Positions 5,106 to 7,605 of a stretch of 7,605 nucleotides of DNA are shown here, in pieces. Source of the DNA: an uncultured Lachnospiraceae bacterium (GTDB taxonomy: Bacteria; Bacillota; Clostridia; Lachnospirales; Lachnospiraceae); assembly GCA_947177515.1 (NCBI GenBank), contig CAMWUU010000165.1:1-7605 (forward strand). Reading direction: 5' to 3'. Under the pieces are notes generated by a model. That model had not been told where the DNA came from. It ran no database searches and saw nothing but the letters and a program-made list of their open reading frames with translations. Made by a program: the position numbers and the translations under genes. Within the stretch, counting starts at the first letter, position 1; each line of letters starts with the position of its first letter.

Positions 5106-6296
5106 CTAACTGACAACCATCGAATCCACGATCATATCATATGCCTTATCTCGCAGGAACTGCTCCACAAGGTCTTCCTTGTAATAGGTTTCCTCCACTT
5201 CCTCCGGCGATGCAAAATCATTTTCCGCAGCATATGCGGCCAGCGCCTCCGTATATTCCTCATCGGTCAGCGTAATCCCCGCATCCTTAATTACCGCATC
5301 CAAGATCAGATACTGTTTTACTGCATATTCGCCATCCTCCCTTGCCAGCGCAAGGAACTCCTCATAGGATGCCCCATAGAAAAGCGAAACAATGCTTTCC
5401 ACATCCATTCCCCACATGGAAGCATACTGTTCAAAATATTCGATGGTTTCATCCACATAGGACTGGATGTCCGCATCGCTGATCCCGGAAAAAGTTGAAT
5501 TTTCCATTATTTTCTCAAATGCCGCAACCCTTTCCCTGCCCCTCGCATCCTCAGTCGCCTCAGCTAAAAGGGTATCATAAATATCCTGCCTGTATGCATC
5601 CACCGTATCAAAATCCGTCTTCTCGGCAATAAATGCATCCGTCAGTTCCGGCACAATCAGCTCATTAATCGATATAATGTTCACAATATAGGTTCCAGTC
5701 TGTCCTACATAGTCGCTATAAGCATAATCCTGAACCTCGCATTCAACAGTCTTGGACTCCCCGATCAGGGTACCAACCAGGTTCTCCTCAAAATCGTAAT
5801 ACCCGTTTCCAACCGTAAGGTATTCCTCCTTGACTTCATCCACCTGCTCACCGCCCACAAAGAACGTGTAATCCACACAGATATAATCGCCGTTCTCCAC
5901 AACATTGCGGCCTTCTACCGCTTTCGGTTCACTGTGCTGGTTAAGCAGGTAATCAATCTCACTCTTTACATCCTCATCCGACACTTCAGCCAAAACCCTG
6001 TCCACTGAAACACCTGTATACTGTCCTAAAACCACACTGCCCTGCGGGTGCCAGTACTGGCCTGTCTGCACATTCTCCCCATCTAGGTCCGGGTTTGAAA
6101 GATCCGGTGATGCCGTCGGACTCCCTGAATTTTCATCCTGACTTCCCTGATTATTATTCTTGTTGCCGGAAATCAGCGAGCCGCTCTCACCCTTGTTCCC
6201 ATCATTGTTTGAGGCTTCCTCCCCGTCCTCCCCTGAACCGCATCCCGCAAACGCAAGACATCCGCAAAGCAACACTGCAAGCCATTTTTTCTTCAT
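5106..6296 (-). CDS. Lipoprotein, trigger-factor-like with a degenerate FKBP domain
   Basis: A 396-residue exported lipoprotein, probably a folding chaperone on the outer face of the membrane. It has a signal peptide (KKK, then a hydrophobic stretch) ending in lipobox FAGC with C19 as the lipidated residue; Phe at -3 is unusual but tolerated. A Gly/Asn/Ser/Glu-rich flexible linker spans about 20-80. An FKBP-like region (about 134-212) begins VENGDYICVDYTFFVGGE. Relative to its neighbour the active-site segment is two residues shorter (GNGYYDFEENLVG, 163-175) and the FxNG and FPxxY elements are gone, so isomerase activity is doubtful. A trigger-factor-type helical C-terminal region (about 215-393) includes LTDEEYTEAL, closely matched in the neighbour. 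The start at 6296 has GAGGGA (6306-6301). It lies 121 bases downstream of its paralogue with no clear terminator between, so co-transcription is plausible. It is strongly acidic. The architecture is secure; the activity is inferred. Confidence 0.87.
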   Translation of the reverse strand: MKKKWLAVLLCGCLAFAGCGSGEDGEEASNNDGNKGESGSLISGNKNNNQGSQDENSGSPTASPDLSNPDLDGENVQTGQYWHPQGSVVLGQYTGVSVDRVLAEVSDEDVKSEIDYLLNQHSEPKAVEGRNVVENGDYICVDYTFFVGGEQVDEVKEEYLTVGNGYYDFEENLVGTLIGESKTVECEVQDYAYSDYVGQTGTYIVNIISINELIVPELTDAFIAEKTDFDTVDAYRQDIYDTLLAEATEDARGRERVAAFEKIMENSTFSGISDADIQSYVDETIEYFEQYASMWGMDVESIVSLFYGASYEEFLALAREDGEYAVKQYLILDAVIKDAGITLTDEEYTEALAAYAAENDFASPEEVEETYYKEDLVEQFLRDKAYDMIVDSMVVS

Positions 6297-6314
6297 CTCA
6301 TCCCTCTTTCTGTG

Positions 6315-6343
6315 CTGTTATAAAAACACTGATCTGTTATAAA
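6315..6343. repeat. Direct repeat CTGTTATAAA, two copies 19 bp apart
   Basis: CTGTTATAAA occurs at 6315-6324 and 6334-6343 in the gap between the two lipoprotein genes, about two helical turns apart. The second copy also forms GTTAT-AAAG-ATAAC (6336-6349). On the minus strand each copy contains TATAAC, which could be a -10-like element for an internal promoter, but no convincing -35 is seen. A regulator-binding site is equally possible. Confidence 0.5.
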
Positions 6344-6417
6344 GATAACCAGCCAGCTTTGCGGCAAACAGCACTACTGCCACAGCTAAAACCTGTATCC
6401 GGGTACCATTCCCACCA

Positions 6418-7494
6418 TTACTCCAGTCCCACTGCCATGGCACTGTCATAAATCAACTGCTCCGCCTTCTCCTGCAACGCAAGCATACGGATCTTCGACT
6501 CCTCCACCTGCTTAATAAGTTCCTCCACCGTCACATTGTACTGCGTCGCATAGCGTTGCAATGCCTCTTCATACTCCTCATCGGTCAATGTGAGATCTTC
6601 CTTGTCCATCACATAATACAGAATAAGTGTTCTCTTGACCTCAAACTCCGCCTGCTCGCGAAGAAGGTTCTCATATTCCTCCTCACTAGAACATCCAAAG
6701 AAATACAGGATAAACATCGAGAACGAATATCCGTAAGTACTTTCGTAAACCTGTGCCAGATTGCTGTAATAACTGCGCGAACTCTCATAATAGCTGTCGA
6801 TATCCTCCTGCGCAATCCCGGTAAACTCCGTATTTTCAATTAAATTTTTCATCACAAGGCTTTCCTTGCTGCTTTTTGCGTAATTTTCCTTCTGCGTGCG
6901 CAGGCTTGTTTCAATATATTCCCTGTAGTCTGCCACGGTCGTATAATCCGTGTTCGCCGCAACCAGCTCATCCGTTAGTTCCACCGCCTGCTTTTGTTTG
7001 ATGGCATTCACTTTCACCGTAAAAACTGCCTTTTTCCCGGAGAAATCCAGGTTATTTGGGTACGGATCTGGGAATGTTGCTTCCACATCCACCGTTTCGC
7101 CCACCTTAGCACCGATCAGACCACTTTCAAACCCGCTAATAAACCGCCCCGAACCGATGGTTAAATCAAATCCCTGGTCACTGCCATTCTCAAATGCCTC
7201 ACCGTCCATATAACCGGTATAATCAATATTCACAATATCACCGTCGCGCACATCGTCGCGATCCGTAACTTCCGGATATAATGCCATTGAATCAACAAAA
7301 CTGTCAATCCTTGCCTGTATCTCCTCCTGCGTGACCTCCGTGTTATAAGGTTCATATTCGACTCCCTTATAATGGGCTTCCACCGCACTCCCCGAAAGCC
7401 GTTCCGGCAGCTCTTCCTCCTTTTTCCCCCCACACGAAGCAAGAAGCACCCCTGTAAGCAGCAGCGCCAAAGTCCTCTGTAATCCTTTTCTCAT
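6418..7494 (-). CDS. Lipoprotein, trigger-factor-like FKBP-type peptidyl-prolyl isomerase
   Basis: A 358-residue membrane-anchored protein that probably isomerises Xaa-Pro bonds and chaperones exported proteins outside the cytoplasmic membrane. It has a signal peptide with a canonical lipobox LASC and lipidated C21. A short arm (about 45-80) is followed by an FKBP domain (about 83-165) with well-kept landmarks: VRDGDIVNIDYTGYMDGEAF (82-101), IGSGRFISGFESGLIGAKVGE (113-133, seen as IGSGRFISGF plus ESGLIGAKVGE), FPDPYPNN (141-148) and FSGKKAVFTVKV (151-162). A trigger-factor-like helical C-terminal region (about 172-350) contains LTDEEYEEAL. This is the order of domains 2 and 3 of trigger factor without the ribosome-binding N-domain, which suits a secreted form. 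The start at 7494 has AGGAGGG seven bases upstream. It heads a tandem pair with the paralogue at 5106-6296. Its 5' flank is occupied by an IS200/IS605-type right end. Confidence 0.9.
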   Translation of the reverse strand: MRKGLQRTLALLLTGVLLASCGGKKEEELPERLSGSAVEAHYKGVEYEPYNTEVTQEEIQARIDSFVDSMALYPEVTDRDDVRDGDIVNIDYTGYMDGEAFENGSDQGFDLTIGSGRFISGFESGLIGAKVGETVDVEATFPDPYPNNLDFSGKKAVFTVKVNAIKQKQAVELTDELVAANTDYTTVADYREYIETSLRTQKENYAKSSKESLVMKNLIENTEFTGIAQEDIDSYYESSRSYYSNLAQVYESTYGYSFSMFILYFFGCSSEEEYENLLREQAEFEVKRTLILYYVMDKEDLTLTDEEYEEALQRYATQYNVTVEELIKQVEESKIRMLALQEKAEQLIYDSAMAVGLE

Positions 7495-7541
7495 ATTTAT
7501 ACCCTCCTGTCCGCTATCGCGGGCATACGAACCAGAATTTG

Positions 7542-7570
7542 AATATTTCCAGTGAACTACCCATTGTCTA
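7542..7570 (-). promoter_or_regulatory. Possible hybrid promoter spanning the IS right end
   Basis: On the minus strand, TAGACA (7570-7565) lies in the loop and arm of the element's right-end hairpin. AATATT (7547-7542) lies in the chromosomal flank, and the spacing is 17 bp. The -35 matches five of six and the -10 only four of six consensus positions. If real, the element supplies a -35 to the lipoprotein gene. This is speculative. Confidence 0.25.
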
Positions 7571-7605
7571 AAGCCAATGGGCTTCCTGCTTCATCGACCT
7601 CGCAA
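7552..7605 (-). mobile_element. Right end of an IS200/IS605-family (tnpB) element, likely omega-RNA 3' end
   Basis: On the minus strand the sequence runs TCGATGAAGCAGGAAGCCCA (7595-7576), through a perfect 7-bp hairpin CCCATTG/CAATGGG (plus-strand 7560-7566 with 7575-7581, 8-base loop), to GTTCAC (7557-7552). This layout of a conserved segment, a short hairpin and a GTTCAC-like end is what clostridial tnpB elements show at their right end, where the scaffold of the TnpB guide (omega) RNA is encoded. The rest of the element lies beyond the right edge. The exact border is not certain. Confidence 0.7.
7568..7605 (-). CDS. tnpB: 3' end of a TnpB-like gene (partial)
   Basis: Only the last 11 codons and stop are visible. 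Read on the minus strand they give ARSMKQEAHWL then TAG (7570-7568), the stop falling in the loop of the right-end hairpin. An SMKQEA-type tail overlapping the element end is characteristic of TnpB proteins in IS200/IS605-family elements of Clostridia, RNA-guided nucleases related to Cas12. Whether the gene upstream is intact cannot be seen. The call depends on recognising this tail and the adjoining hairpin. Confidence 0.6.
   Translation of the reverse strand, partial: ARSMKQEAHWL

Noticed and set aside
5079..5498. Plus-strand 139-codon frame
   Set aside because: It is antisense to the downstream lipoprotein gene and starts inside the terminator; its Ile/Phe/His-rich translation has no recognisable family.
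6350..6395. Possible terminator between the two lipoprotein genes (AGCT..GGCA/TGCC..AGCT on the minus strand)
   Set aside because: The stem is broken by large internal loops and no T-run follows, so read-through into the second gene is more likely.
1..7605. CRISPR array, tRNA, rRNA or known riboswitch
   Set aside because: No regularly spaced repeats, cloverleaf sequences or familiar riboswitch cores were seen on either strand.

Overview
The window looks like chromosomal DNA of a low-to-moderate GC Gram-positive anaerobe of the Clostridia, most likely Lachnospiraceae. The reasons are strong AGGAGG-type ribosome binding sites, two lipoproteins built like trigger factor with Bacillota lipoboxes, a compact UvrD-type helicase, an AdhR-like MerR regulator and the end of an IS200/IS605-type tnpB element. 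The assignment to family rests on recognition, not on a search.

Layout, left to right. Positions 1-1710 (minus) hold most of a UvrD/PcrA superfamily 1 helicase gene whose 3' end lies beyond the left edge. It starts 16 bases after a MerR-family regulator gene (1727-2227, minus), and its Shine-Dalgarno follows the merR stop directly. MerR is divergent from an aldo/keto reductase (2325-3152, plus). The 97 bases between them carry a textbook MerR promoter: -35 TTGACC and -10 TATAAT with a 19-bp spacer, and a CTAAAG-N4-CTTTAG palindrome between them. Together these resemble a carbonyl/electrophile-responsive switch of the Bacillus AdhR kind.

Positions 3153-3346 contain no gene but hold two adjacent long inverted repeats. 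A stand-alone histidine phosphotransfer (HPt) protein follows (3347-3709, minus) with its own promoter and a leader of about 150 bases. A bidirectional-looking terminator (3923-3961) separates it from a LacI/GalR-family repressor (3965-4972, minus), which also has a clear promoter. No sugar-use operon lies beside the repressor.

A second strong terminator (5059-5101) ends a tandem pair of membrane-anchored, trigger-factor-like lipoproteins (6418-7494 and 5106-6296, both minus). The upstream one has a well-preserved FKBP-type prolyl isomerase domain. The downstream one keeps the architecture but its FKBP core is degenerate, suggesting divergence into a chaperone without isomerase activity. At the right edge the last codons of a tnpB-like gene and the right-end hairpin of its IS200/IS605-family element abut the leader of the first lipoprotein gene.

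The window is not one pathway. It is a set of small, separately terminated units: carbonyl stress control with a linked helicase, phosphorelay, sugar-type regulation and extracytoplasmic protein folding, with a mobile element at one edge.
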